59,795 bases of DNA from a virus: positions 1 through 59,795 of IMG/VR virus record IMGVR_UViG_3300030098_003320. One strand, 5' to 3'. How positions within the stretch are numbered: position 1 is the stretch's first letter; the number at the start of each line of letters is the position of its first letter. This document shows positions 47,128 through 55,101 of the stretch, in pieces. The notes under the pieces were generated by a model that did no database searches, was not told the DNA's origin, and saw only the letters and a list, made by a program, of their open reading frames with translations. Made by a program: the position numbers and the translations under genes.

Positions 47128-47287
47128 GCAAGCGTGGAGCATTATCGGAAATCAGCCTAAATGGGCAATTAGGAATATGGTTAAGGCTTTAAGTATGCTG
47201 CCTTGGTTAAACAGTGACGAAGACAACAGAAGACTTGAGGCTGCTAAAATATGCCTGAGAACCCAGAACCCGAGGTTTAAATCGTGA
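47117..47287 (+). CDS. Conserved small phage protein, 56 residues
   Basis: MTTRQAWSIIGNQPKWAIRN then MVKALSMLPWLNSDEDNRRL and AAKICLRTQNPRF. The pattern R-x-M-(V/K)-A-L-x-(L/M)-P-W-L-N-x-x-E-D-x-x-R-L is one I recognise from many small phage proteins, all uncharacterised. It begins inside the end of the previous gene and overlaps the next by 4 nt (GTGA). Confidence 0.6.
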   Translation: MTTRQAWSIIGNQPKWAIRNMVKALSMLPWLNSDEDNRRLEAAKICLRTQNPRFKS

Positions 47288-47568
47288 TTGCTGACAACTG
47301 TGTGGAGTGCGGTGAATCGACCGCTCTCGGGAAGGGGCGATTCGTGAACCGGGTATCCGTTGGCAACGGCTGGCTTTGTCCTGACTGCTACGCCGAGAAA
47401 TGTGACAAGTGCGGCGAGCTTGCCTCGGAATACGAATACCAAGGGAACGGTGACACATGGTGCTGGGATTGCGTCACGAAGTATGGGAAACCGTCCCCGG
47501 ATGGTTTTTACACCGCTGTAGCGCAGTGCGCTGTAGAGGGGGGATTTGACTTGAGGAGGAAGGTATGA
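47284..47568 (+). CDS. Zinc-ribbon hypothetical protein
   Basis: 94 residues from a GTG. CVECGE, CPDC, CDKCGE and CWDC make two zinc ribbons of LIM-like spacing. It ends EGGFDLRRKV, where the same bases supply the ribosome-binding site of the next gene. Role unknown. Confidence 0.5.
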   Translation: MIADNCVECGESTALGKGRFVNRVSVGNGWLCPDCYAEKCDKCGELASEYEYQGNGDTWCWDCVTKYGKPSPDGFYTAVAQCAVEGGFDLRRKV

Positions 47569-47777
47569 ACCTGGGAGCGATCTTGACGGCTATGCGGAAT
47601 GCCGAAGGCGATCGCGAAGCGGTCCTCGAGATTCTGAAAAAGAATCGCTGCTCACCGGGTTTGTTCAACGCGATAGTGCGAGTTCGCATCGGCCATAACT
47701 GGATCCGGCGAAACGAGGCTTGGGCGGTCGCAGACGAAACAGAATGCACCTCGGGGTGGCGCGGCTACGGGAAATAG
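47565..47777 (+). CDS. Small hypothetical protein
   Basis: 70 residues, helical (LTAMRNAEGDREAVLEILKK) with a Trp-rich end. ATGA overlap with the previous gene. No family recognised. Followed by a Rho-independent terminator. Confidence 0.45.
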   Translation: MNLGAILTAMRNAEGDREAVLEILKKNRCSPGLFNAIVRVRIGHNWIRRNEAWAVADETECTSGWRGYGK

Positions 47778-47802
47778 GGCCGAGCTTAGGCGGGCGTTTA
47801 GA

Positions 47803-47832
47803 GGGGAGTGGCTCCGGCTGCTTCCCTTTTTT
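47803..47832 (+). terminator. Rho-independent terminator after the first small-gene operon
   Basis: A GC-rich stem of about 10 bp (GGGGAGTGGC with GGCTGCTTCCC, some G-U pairs) with a UCCG loop is followed by TTTTTT. It lies 26 nt after the stop codon at 47777. Confidence 0.7.
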
Positions 47833-47930
47833 CGTGGGTTTCCGGGAGAATCCCCAAAAAACAAGCCCCGAGAATCGATTCTAAGGCGCGTCGGAGCATG
47901 TCCGAGGGGTCTAGGTAGGGTAAAAACCGG
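47829..47930. ncRNA. Conserved ~100-nt non-coding block (unit B copy)
   Basis: Partner of 11817-11916 with the same landmarks in the same order and spacing: TTTTCGTG, AAAAAA, TCTAAG, hairpin TCGGA-(5 nt)-TCCGA, then TAGGTAGGGTAAAA. It overlaps the T-run of the terminator. Neighbouring genes are rightward here but leftward in unit A, so the element does not follow gene orientation. Confidence 0.5.
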
Positions 47931-47951
47931 GCAAAATATGAGAATCCTCGG

Positions 47952-48056
47952 AAGAATCCCTTTAAGAATCCCTTTAAGAATCCCTTTAAGAATCCCTTTA
48001 AGAATCCCTTTAAGAATCCCTTTAAGAATCCCTTCAAGAATCCCTCTAAGAATCGG
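47952..48056. repeat. 12-bp tandem repeat, nearly nine copies
   Basis: AAGAATCCCTTT is repeated six times exactly, then twice with one or two changes (ending CCCTTC and CCCTCT), and finishes with AAGAATCGG. Because 12 is a multiple of three, long frames appear on both strands, but they encode only RIPL or GILK repeats and are not credible genes. It sits between the conserved non-coding block and the membrane gene at 48178. Confidence 0.95.
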
Positions 48057-48177
48057 CTCGAGGCCTCGCGTGCGTGCGTGCCGCCCGGACATTAGGACCG
48101 GGACCGGAGCGAACACTTGCGCGTCCCATAGGTACCCGTTATCAATTCTTCACACTTATGATCTCGGGAGGATCAAA

Positions 48178-48387
48178 ATGATTTACTTTCTCTGTTTTTC
48201 TCTACTATGTGGAGCGCTTAGCGCCACCGCCTACTTACCGACGCCGGGCCACCGCCTGAACCGTTTTGCGTTTCGTAGGCAACTAAGAAAAGCGGCCTAT
48301 GCTTTTGCGGTTGGTTGTTGGGTGGGGTTCCTGTTCTTGTCAGTAGTGGGGGGGATGTACGCCGCAATCCTGATCAGCTCACCATGA
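48178..48387 (+). CDS. Two-helix membrane protein
   Basis: 69 residues from the ATG at 48178 (GGGAGGATC upstream). Hydrophobic stretches MIYFLCFSLLCGALSATAYL and FAVGCWVGFLFLSVVGGMYA flank a basic loop. No family recognised; an envelope or holin-type role is possible. ATGA overlap with the next gene. Confidence 0.55.
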   Translation: MIYFLCFSLLCGALSATAYLPTPGHRLNRFAFRRQLRKAAYAFAVGCWVGFLFLSVVGGMYAAILISSP

Positions 48388-48692
48388 AGCGCAACGGAAA
48401 GCAGTTACGGACACTAGAGCCGGGCGACAAGCGGCGACTAGCAGACGCCCGGAATGCTTATAAAAAAATGACGCCCGCCCAACGTGATGAATTCGCGCAA
48501 TGGGTGGCAATTTTCGACGCCGCCCTATCGGAGGGCCATGACCCAAACAATGCCGCTAAATGTGCTACTTACTCATTGCGGAATGAGGTGGCGCGGAATT
48601 CGCTCAACAAGCGGAGGTTGGCAGACCCTCGGAATGTTTATATAAAGGCGGCCTGCAATGCCGCCCTATCCGAGGGCCGCGACCATGGCTAA
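48384..48692 (+). CDS. Hypothetical protein with internal duplication
   Basis: 102 residues. KRRLADARNAYKK...AALSEGHD at the front half returns as KRRLADPRNVYIK...AALSEGRD at the end, so the 3' part of the gene is a partial duplication of the 5' part. Basic and helical. Function unknown. Confidence 0.5.
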   Translation: MKRNGKQLRTLEPGDKRRLADARNAYKKMTPAQRDEFAQWVAIFDAALSEGHDPNNAAKCATYSLRNEVARNSLNKRRLADPRNVYIKAACNAALSEGRDHG

Positions 48693-49452
48693 AACGAACA
48701 GCGCGGAAATATGGCGCGGCGCTAGCCGTATAGATGGCGCTCCGATTGTGTGCATCGCTTCCGGTCTTAAGACCAGCGCCAACCGGAAAACGGGCGCAAT
48801 GGTCCAAAGCTACATATTGCGCCGGGATGTGGACCCAATGGCCGCGCTTAAAAGCGGCGGGGATGTTTCCATTTGTGGCGGTTGCATCCATAGGCCGGGA
48901 AGCGCCACCGGGTCCGGTTACTCGGATCGCTCTTGCTATGTGAATGTGGGACAAGGGCCGTTGTCAGTTTGGCGGGCGTGGGAGCGTGGGAATGTCCCGG
49001 CGGTATCACTGGACGCCGTCCCCGGTCTAGTCGCTGGACGTATGGTGCGGTTGGGCACCTACGGGGACCCGGCGGCTGTACCGTTGGCCGTGTGGGATTC
49101 GTATACGGCCAACTCCAAGGGCTGGACCGGGTACACCCACCAGAGCCGCAACCGCAAGCTCCGGGACGTTTTGAAGTACTGCCAAGTATCCGCGGACACG
49201 CCCGACGATGCCGCCGCCGCACGCCGGGCGGGCCTCGGATCGTTCCGAGTGTTGCGGGCCGGAGAACGCCCGCTTGATTTTGAGACAATCTGCCCGGCAT
49301 CTGAGGAGGCGGGCCGGGTGGCAACGTGTGAGACTTGCGGCATATGCCGAGGCGTCGATGGCGCTAACGTAGCAATCGCCGCGCATGGTATTGGTGCGCC
49401 CGTCAAGATCGACCGCCGCCGCCCGATTGACTTTTCAACCTGGAGAACCTGA
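48685..49452 (+). CDS. Conserved phage protein with Cys clusters
   Basis: 255 residues from the ATG at 48685, overlapping the previous gene. The series KTGAMVQSYILRRDVDPMAA, VSICGGCIHRPGSATGS, RSCYVNVGQGPLSVWRAW, then MVRLGTYGDPAAVPLAVWDS, GWTGYTHQSR and CPASEEAGRVATCETCGICR is a family I recognise as frequent in phages of many hosts, without known function. Cys groups in the second and last parts suggest a bound metal or iron-sulfur centre. Confidence 0.65.
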   Translation: MAKTNSAEIWRGASRIDGAPIVCIASGLKTSANRKTGAMVQSYILRRDVDPMAALKSGGDVSICGGCIHRPGSATGSGYSDRSCYVNVGQGPLSVWRAWERGNVPAVSLDAVPGLVAGRMVRLGTYGDPAAVPLAVWDSYTANSKGWTGYTHQSRNRKLRDVLKYCQVSADTPDDAAAARRAGLGSFRVLRAGERPLDFETICPASEEAGRVATCETCGICRGVDGANVAIAAHGIGAPVKIDRRRPIDFSTWRT

Positions 49453-49455
49453 ACC

Positions 49456-49629
49456 ATGAAGACCGATATAGAAAAGGCTCTAAAAGAAGCCAGTATATCT
49501 ATTGCTTGCGCGTTAGATGAAGAGCCAACCGCCGAAGACCTTGAGCATATCCAGAGCCAGATCACGATACTAGAAAACCTACTACCAGTATATCTATTGC
49601 TTGCGCGTCATGCGATGAGGCGACCATGA
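49456..49629 (+). CDS. Small protein with a frame-shifted internal duplication
   Basis: 57 residues (MKTDIEKALKEASISIACAL at the start). A 24-bp segment (49490-49513) recurs at 49585-49608, 95 bp on, and is read there in a different frame, so the C-terminus (PVYLLLARHAMRRP) is a by-product of duplication. It may be a decaying gene. ATGA overlap with the next gene, whose start region is also similar. Confidence 0.45.
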   Translation: MKTDIEKALKEASISIACALDEEPTAEDLEHIQSQITILENLLPVYLLLARHAMRRP

Positions 49630-49892
49630 AAACTGATAACGTAGACAAGCTACTAGCGGACCCGTGTACGCCGTACTGGATGCGGGAAGTTTCCCGGCGT
49701 TTAGGCCGCGTCGATCCGGTCGACGCCATCCACGGGCTACAGGCACTAGCCGAGGCAATGGACGCGGACCATAGGGACCACACACGGGAAAAGATCGCCC
49801 AACACTTCGGGGACAAGGCCGCCGCGATTTATGCGCTCGGGGCTGGCAATGTTCCCGGGTTGCGCGTCGTCGTGGAGGGCGAAGAACTATGA
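49626..49892 (+). CDS. Hypothetical protein
   Basis: 88 residues. CTPYWMREVSRRLGRVDPVD then HGLQALAEAMDADHRDHTRE look like two helix pairs. No family recognised. Overlaps both neighbours by 4 nt. Confidence 0.45.
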   Translation: MKTDNVDKLLADPCTPYWMREVSRRLGRVDPVDAIHGLQALAEAMDADHRDHTREKIAQHFGDKAAAIYALGAGNVPGLRVVVEGEEL

Positions 49893-50038
49893 GCGATCTA
49901 ACCGGGGTGCTAATTGTGGCGCTTGTGGCGTTCTCATTCATTAACGCCGTTCGCGTGTGTCGATCCGAGAACCCGAGCATATGGGCGGCCATCGTGTGGC
50001 CGCTGGCTACGCTGTACTTGGTCGCGTGGTACTTCTAA
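49889..50038 (+). CDS. Small two-helix membrane protein, 49 residues
   Basis: MSDLTGVLIVALVAFSFINA and IWAAIVWPLATLYLVAWYF are two transmembrane helices around a short loop with RVCRSENPS. It overlaps the preceding gene by ATGA, which supports translation. Last gene of the rightward small-gene cassette. Confidence 0.55.
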   Translation: MSDLTGVLIVALVAFSFINAVRVCRSENPSIWAAIVWPLATLYLVAWYF

Positions 50039-50546
50039 CCGGGCACGGTCCCGGCGGCGTCTACTAGGCACGCCGGGATCTCTCCCGAGATCAGGCCGTC
50101 CCCTCCGGGGGGCGGTCTTTTTTCGTGCCTATGCTTTCCGGGCAATGGATGCCGGGGCGCGGCTCATAAACGCGATTCAAGGCCCGGCAATGCGTTGGGG
50201 GTATGGTTACCTATGGGAACGCGCTGAGAGTCTTTAGGCGGGCGGATAGGGACCGGAGAACGTGGCACGCGCCCGCGCGGGAACACTAAACCGGAACTAG
50301 TTCGGGTTTAGGTGGTGCCACCGGAACCGGAACCGGGTCCGGGTTCGGGTTCGTGCCCGGTGGGATGCGAGGGCGTGCCTATAGCATGGAATAGCAATGC
50401 CAGAGAATCGAGGTGGGATGAGATGGCATGACCACCCCCCCCTCGAGCCAGAGCAGGGGACCAGCACTGGTACTACTCAACACAGATTCTCTTGCTATTT
50501 TTTCCCAATCCTGAAATTTTGTACTATCGCACTTCAAGGAGCCACT
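50039..50546. other. Non-coding region between small-gene cassette and late genes (unit B)
   Basis: No gene is supported. It contains GATCTC-TCCC-GAGATC, the terminator at 50093-50123, and a GC-rich stretch at about 50288-50375. That stretch has an imperfect palindrome around AACTAGTT and iterations of CCGGAAC and CGGGTTC that can fold back. TACTAT just before the gene at 50547 may be a -10 element. Position corresponds to the control region of unit A, but neither the 9-bp repeats nor the tRNA-like elements occur here. Confidence 0.5.
50093..50123 (+). terminator. Rho-independent terminator
   Basis: GGCCGTCCCC pairs with GGGGGCGGTC around a short loop and is followed by TTTTTT. It is 55 nt after the stop codon of the last small membrane gene and should end that transcript. 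Confidence 0.8.
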
Positions 50547-50789
50547 ATGGTTGACTCATCAGAATTAATCAGTCTTGCAGAAAACATTAAGGGTCGTCTC
50601 AAGTTCTATACCCATGGGAGTCCTGAGAGAATCCTTTTGCAGAGATCGCACGATGCTATTGCTGGTTTTGCGAGAGGAGTTGATGCAGAATTTGTGTATA
50701 CCTGGCTGATGGACAACGGGGTAAACCTTACGCTTCGGCAGCGTAGAATTTTGGGACTAGAGCCCGAAGCTGTGAACACCAAAGAATAA
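50547..50789 (+). CDS. Small conserved phage protein, first late-side gene (unit B)
   Basis: 80 residues from the ATG at 50547 with AAGGAGCCACT upstream, the same type of leader as its homologue at 14437-14670. LISLAENIKGRLKFYTHGSP and FVYTWLMDNGVNLTLRQRRI are the conserved parts. The longer frame reaching back to 50397 lies in non-coding sequence. Confidence 0.55.
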   Translation: MVDSSELISLAENIKGRLKFYTHGSPERILLQRSHDAIAGFARGVDAEFVYTWLMDNGVNLTLRQRRILGLEPEAVNTKE

Positions 50790-50891
50790 TGCGTTTCCGT
50801 AGTATCTAAGCCAAAAAATTTGTAATTCTTTTTAGGCTTGGAACAGAGTTGGAACAATAACAAACATTAAACCACTCTTAGTATCTATACT

Positions 50892-51086
50892 ATGTCGAAA
50901 TCAACGGAGCATTCAAAGCAAGATCCGTTGTGGGTCATATGTGACCTGTGCGAAGACCTGTGGTGTACGCTTCACGGTTCCCATGTTGCGGACTGCTTGT
51001 GTCCAGGGATCGAGGAGTTTGCTACGTTTGGTGTAGACCCTTACACAATGCCAGGAGAAGATTGCCATGCCGTATCGGGTTCGTGA
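50892..51086 (+). CDS. Conserved Cys/His-rich small protein (unit B)
   Basis: 64 residues. DPLWVICDLCEDLWCTLHGS, HVADCLCPGIEEFATFGVDP repeat the core of the protein at 14835-15038 with all Cys and His kept. Likely zinc binding. Its last codons overlap the start of the next small gene; there is no tmRNA-like element here. Confidence 0.6.
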   Translation: MSKSTEHSKQDPLWVICDLCEDLWCTLHGSHVADCLCPGIEEFATFGVDPYTMPGEDCHAVSGS

Positions 51087-51222
51087 GTCTACTGTCCAGG
51101 TCCAGCGGCCCAGCGGGTGGAAGACGCTCAAGGTCCACAAGACCAAGCAAGCCGCTAGAAAGCACATGAAAGCTTTGAACGCTAACGTGACGCACAAAAA
51201 GCCTAAGTACAAAAAGAGGTAG
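51067..51222 (+). CDS. Conserved 51-residue basic protein (unit B)
   Basis: MPYRVRESTVQVQRPSGWKT then LKVHKTKQAARKHMKALNAN and a Lys-rich tail. Orthologue of 15845-15979. It overlaps the Cys-rich gene by 20 nt. Strongly basic, perhaps nucleic acid binding. Confidence 0.7.
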   Translation: MPYRVRESTVQVQRPSGWKTLKVHKTKQAARKHMKALNANVTHKKPKYKKR

Positions 51223-51226
51223 CCAA

Positions 51227-51463
51227 ATGCGTAAGTATGCCACCTACGATGAATTGCTTGCGGCACGCAGAAAACGATTGTCAAAGAATCAAGTCCTTAA
51301 AATGCTTGCTCACGATCGCATAGCGGAGACTGTTAAAAATTCTTGGGCTACCAGAAAAACCGATGCTCAGTGGGCTGACGAGTTTGGGGTTTTGCCATTG
51401 TCTGTAAGCAGGGCACGCAAGGGAATTACTTGGCAAACCCTGTATCGCGAGTACCGCGCATAA
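51227..51463 (+). CDS. Small HTH-like protein before terL
   Basis: 78 residues. WADEFGVLPLSVSRARKGIT then WQTLYREYRA looks like the HTH often seen in phage HNH or regulator proteins (A-x-x-x-G-V-x-x-x-x-V-S-R). Basic front half. It ends 1 nt before terL. Not related to the zinc-ribbon gene at the same place in unit A. Confidence 0.5.
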   Translation: MRKYATYDELLAARRKRLSKNQVLKMLAHDRIAETVKNSWATRKTDAQWADEFGVLPLSVSRARKGITWQTLYREYRA

Positions 51464-51464
51464 A

Positions 51465-52868
51465 ATGTCTTCGTTTATTGCGCCCGATCTTGTTAGAGAC
51501 ATTGAAACAATGCGGGCAGATCCCGCAATTTTTGTTAGAGATATGCTGGGTGCAGAGCCAGATGTTTGGCAGCTAGAGGTTATGGCCGCTGCCGCTAAAC
51601 AAACTCGAGGGATTAGTATTCGATCGGGTCACGGTGTAGGAAAGACCAGTTGTTTATCCTGGCTGGCCTTGTGGTTTATTTTTGTTCATTATCACGCCAA
51701 GGTCATTGTTACAGCACCTACGTCTGCTCAGTTGCACGATGCGTTGCTTCCTGAAACAAAAGCGTGGTTAAAGCAAGGGCCTACAGCGTTTCAAAAATTA
51801 TTTAATGTCAAATCTGACCGCATAGAATTAGCTGCCGACCCCGAACGCAATTTTATATCTGCTAAAACATCTAGAGCTGAACAGCCCGATGCACTCCAGG
51901 GTGTACACGCAGAGCACGTCATGCTCATCTGTGACGAAGCCAGCGGTGTGCCGGAACAAGTGTACGAGTCGGCTGGTGGCTCAATGTCTGCTCATCACGC
52001 GACAATGGTACTAGCGGGCAACCCCGTCCGCTCATCGGGATACTTTTACGACACGTTTAATAAACTAGAAGATCGGTGGGAAACATTTCACATATCATGT
52101 GAAGACACCGCTCGAGTATCGAAAGAATACATTGAAGAATGCAGGATTCGGTATGGTGAAGACTCTAACACTTACCGCGTTCGTGTACTCGGAGAGTTTC
52201 CCAAGGGTGATGACGACACAGTCATTCCGCATGAATTGGTTGCAGAAGCGATTAGCCGCGACATTCAACCGTCGTCGTTTGGCCCAACTGTGTGGGGAGT
52301 GGACGTTGCTCGTTTTGGTGCCGACGCCTCTGCGTTATGCAAACGCAAAGGCAACGCTGTAACCGAGCCAATACGATTGTGGCGAAACCTGGACACAATG
52401 CAGCTAACGGGTGCCATCAAGGCAGAATACGATATTGCATCAGAAAAACCTGTAGAAATTTTTGTAGATGCAATCGGACTTGGCGCTGGTGTCGCAGACC
52501 GTTTGCGCGAACTGGGTTTGCCAGCCTACGCAATCAACGTCAGCGAAAGCCCCGCGATGGGCAACCACTACTTGAACCTTCGCGCCGAGCTGTGGTACAA
52601 AGCAAAAGGATGGCTTGAAGGGCGCGATGTTCGCTTACCTTCCGACAATCGCCTAAAGTCTGAGTTGACCACCGTTCGCTACAATTTCACTTCCGGCGGC
52701 AGGGTTAAGATAGAATCTAAGGCTGATTTAAAACGACGAGGCGTAGCGTCTCCCGACGCAGCAGACGCTTTCGTTCTAACCTTTGCGTCTGACGCTGGCA
52801 CAGCTATGGGTAGACGGTCGGGTAAACATATGGGTAGTATTAAGAGGAACCTTGCAGGTATCGTGTAG
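51465..52868 (+). CDS. terL: Terminase large subunit (unit B)
   Basis: 467 residues. Walker A GHGVGKTS, Walker B MLICDE, coupling LAGNPVRSSGYFYDTF, nuclease acids in WGVDVARFGADAS, FVDAIGLGAG and SPDAADAF. Close orthologue of 17321-18706, with most changes in the first 30 residues and in the 250-265 loop. Drives DNA packaging. Confidence 0.95.
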   Translation: MSSFIAPDLVRDIETMRADPAIFVRDMLGAEPDVWQLEVMAAAAKQTRGISIRSGHGVGKTSCLSWLALWFIFVHYHAKVIVTAPTSAQLHDALLPETKAWLKQGPTAFQKLFNVKSDRIELAADPERNFISAKTSRAEQPDALQGVHAEHVMLICDEASGVPEQVYESAGGSMSAHHATMVLAGNPVRSSGYFYDTFNKLEDRWETFHISCEDTARVSKEYIEECRIRYGEDSNTYRVRVLGEFPKGDDDTVIPHELVAEAISRDIQPSSFGPTVWGVDVARFGADASALCKRKGNAVTEPIRLWRNLDTMQLTGAIKAEYDIASEKPVEIFVDAIGLGAGVADRLRELGLPAYAINVSESPAMGNHYLNLRAELWYKAKGWLEGRDVRLPSDNRLKSELTTVRYNFTSGGRVKIESKADLKRRGVASPDAADAFVLTFASDAGTAMGRRSGKHMGSIKRNLAGIV

Positions 52869-53037
52869 TGTCTATTATTTAATGTTGAATAGATAGATGC
52901 GTTGGGGGGTAGCCCTGACTAAGCTTGGTGGCCTAACAGAGTTACTTAAATGACCAAAACTTGCGCTTCGTTTCTCCTCCCGAGACGAGGGTGCCCCCAG
53001 CCCATCAATCTGATGTGGCATAGATGAGAGGAACTTC
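52869..53037 (+). promoter_or_regulatory. Structured terL-portal intergenic region (unit B)
   Basis: 169 nt without a gene. GGGGGG near 52905 can pair with CCCCC near 52993, enclosing a GGTGGCCTAAC motif and TTAAATGA, both shared with unit A. CCTC/GAGG forms a hairpin close to the portal start. The order of landmarks is as in 18707-18853. Confidence 0.4.
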
Positions 53038-55101
53038 GTGGCATACATAGACGAAGCAGAAACCGAAGCTGGTGTAGGGATGGATGAGGACGAACTACAA
53101 ACAGTCGTCAGCGCCTATATATCAGATGCCATTCAGTACATCGACGATGACATTAGCCCTGTCCGGGCAGAATCTACTCGATACTACCGTGGCGACCCGT
53201 TTGGCAATGAGGTAGAAGGTCGCAGCCAGGTCGTAAGTCGCGATGTGCGTGATTCCGTGCAAGCTGTCTTGCCGTCAATGATGCGCGTGTTTTTTGGTTC
53301 GGAAAAAGTTGTAGAGTTTGTGCCACGCACCGAGTCCGATGTAGCAATGGCTGAACAGGCTACAGACTACTTGAACTACATCTTGCGCCAGGACAACGAC
53401 GCAATCTCAATTTTTTATAGCGTGTTTAAAGACGCGCTAATGAACAAAGGCGGTTTTGTTAAGTGGTGGTGGGATGACAGCGTTGAGGTACATACCCACA
53501 GCTTTGAAGGTTTAGACGAAGGCTCGCTTGGGTTGCTCCTAGAAGAAGATGGCGTAGAAGCCGTGTCTGTTGAATCTGTTCCAGCGCCTGGAATTACGGA
53601 TGAGCAGATTGCCATGATGGAAGCGCAGGGTATGCCTGTGCCTCAAATCTATAATGTTGAGATTAAACGCCGTCGCAAAAAGAACCAGGTGCGCGTTGAA
53701 ACAATGCCGCCCGAGGAATTTTTTGTGGATGCCGCTGCGACAAGTCTTGATGACGCTATGGTCGTCGGGCACCGCACGATGTCTACCGTCTCCGACCTAG
53801 TTGCTCTAGGCTACGATCGGGATATGCTCGAAGAATACTTGTCTGACGAATTTGCGTTTACCGATAGCGACGAGTATTTGGCGCGGTACGCAGGAACGGA
53901 GATTCCCGATCCCGTATCTGCCTACGAGCGTCGGCGCGTGCTTTATGTTGAGGCGTGGTGCTACGTCGATTATGACGGTGATGGCATCGCAGAGCTGAGG
54001 CGCGTATGCACGGTCGGCAACAACTACACGGTAGTAAACAACGAACCAGCAGACACAATTCCGTTTACAATGTTTAGTTGTGATCCCGAACCTCATGTCT
54101 TCTTTGGTTCAGACATAGCGGATATGACAAAAGACATACAACGAGTGAAAAGCGCGGTGTTGCGCGGTATGCTCGACTCTTTGTCTTTTGCGCTTTATCC
54201 GCGCACAGGCGTTGTCGAAGGAATGGTAGATATTGACGATGTGTTGAACCCCGAAGTTGGTTCGATTATTCGGATGCGTCAGCCAGGAATGGTGCAACAG
54301 TTGAATGTGCCATTCTTAGGAAAAGAAGCGTTTCCAATGATGCAGTATTTGGATGCAATGAAAGAATCGCGTACAGGCCAAACAGCGGCGTCTCAGGGAT
54401 TAGACCCCGACGTACTACAGTCCACAACACGCGCCGCTGTTACTGCAACGATTAAGGGTGCTGAGCAACATCTCGAAATGATGGCAAGACTTTTTGCTGA
54501 CAGCTTTAAGAGAATGTTCAAAGGTATGTTGCGTTTAGTAGTAACGCATCAAGACCGGGAACGGATGGTCCGACTAAGGGACCAGTGGGTGCCGATCGAC
54601 CCGCGTGTATGGGACTCAACAATGGATTGTTCTGTTAATGTCGGTCTTGGTTCGGGTGCGACCGACGAGCGCCTTATGGTGCTGAACCAAGTAGCGTCCC
54701 GTCAGCAAGAGGCGATGGAAAAGCTAGGGCCTAACAATCCGCTGGTTGGTTTAGGCCAAATCAGAAACACGCTGGCTAAGATGTTGGAGATTAGCGGCTA
54801 CCCAGACTCGACGCAGTTTTTTAAGCAAATACCACTGGACTATCAGCCTCCCCCACCGCCGCCGCCTAAACCATCACCAGAAGAATTACTGGCACAGGCG
54901 CAGATGGCTGACATCCAAGCTCGTACTGCAATCGACCAGCAAAAGCTTCAGCTTGATGCTATGAAGCAGCAGCAGCTTGATGAACGCGAAAGCGCACGAA
55001 TCGCTGGCGACTTGGCAATCCGGGAATTCCAAGCGGAAGAAAAGTTTCAGAATGATGTAGACATGGAAGTCTTAAAGGCTAGTCTCAAGCAGGGTTTGTA
55101 A
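53038..55101 (+). CDS. Portal protein (unit B)
   Basis: 687 residues from a GTG (MAYIDEAETEAGVGM). RDVRDSVQAVLPSMMRVFFG, VETMPPEEFFVDAAATSLDD, EAWCYVDYDGDGIAELRRVC and MTKDIQRVKSAVLRGMLDS are shared with unit A; the Pro-rich linker and Gln-rich helix at the end are kept. P22/epsilon15-type ring protein. It overlaps the next gene by 1 nt. Confidence 0.93.
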   Translation: MAYIDEAETEAGVGMDEDELQTVVSAYISDAIQYIDDDISPVRAESTRYYRGDPFGNEVEGRSQVVSRDVRDSVQAVLPSMMRVFFGSEKVVEFVPRTESDVAMAEQATDYLNYILRQDNDAISIFYSVFKDALMNKGGFVKWWWDDSVEVHTHSFEGLDEGSLGLLLEEDGVEAVSVESVPAPGITDEQIAMMEAQGMPVPQIYNVEIKRRRKKNQVRVETMPPEEFFVDAAATSLDDAMVVGHRTMSTVSDLVALGYDRDMLEEYLSDEFAFTDSDEYLARYAGTEIPDPVSAYERRRVLYVEAWCYVDYDGDGIAELRRVCTVGNNYTVVNNEPADTIPFTMFSCDPEPHVFFGSDIADMTKDIQRVKSAVLRGMLDSLSFALYPRTGVVEGMVDIDDVLNPEVGSIIRMRQPGMVQQLNVPFLGKEAFPMMQYLDAMKESRTGQTAASQGLDPDVLQSTTRAAVTATIKGAEQHLEMMARLFADSFKRMFKGMLRLVVTHQDRERMVRLRDQWVPIDPRVWDSTMDCSVNVGLGSGATDERLMVLNQVASRQQEAMEKLGPNNPLVGLGQIRNTLAKMLEISGYPDSTQFFKQIPLDYQPPPPPPPKPSPEELLAQAQMADIQARTAIDQQKLQLDAMKQQQLDERESARIAGDLAIREFQAEEKFQNDVDMEVLKASLKQGL

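Noticed and set aside
47652-48116. Long frames on both strands across the 12-bp repeats (GILK and RIPL repeats)
   Set aside because: They exist only because a 12-bp repeat keeps all frames open; no ribosome-binding site or conserved sequence supports them.
48848-49565. Several long minus-strand frames opposite the Cys-rich protein gene
   Set aside because: The plus-strand gene matches a recognised phage family; the opposite frames are Arg/Pro/Ser-rich shadows of GC-rich DNA.
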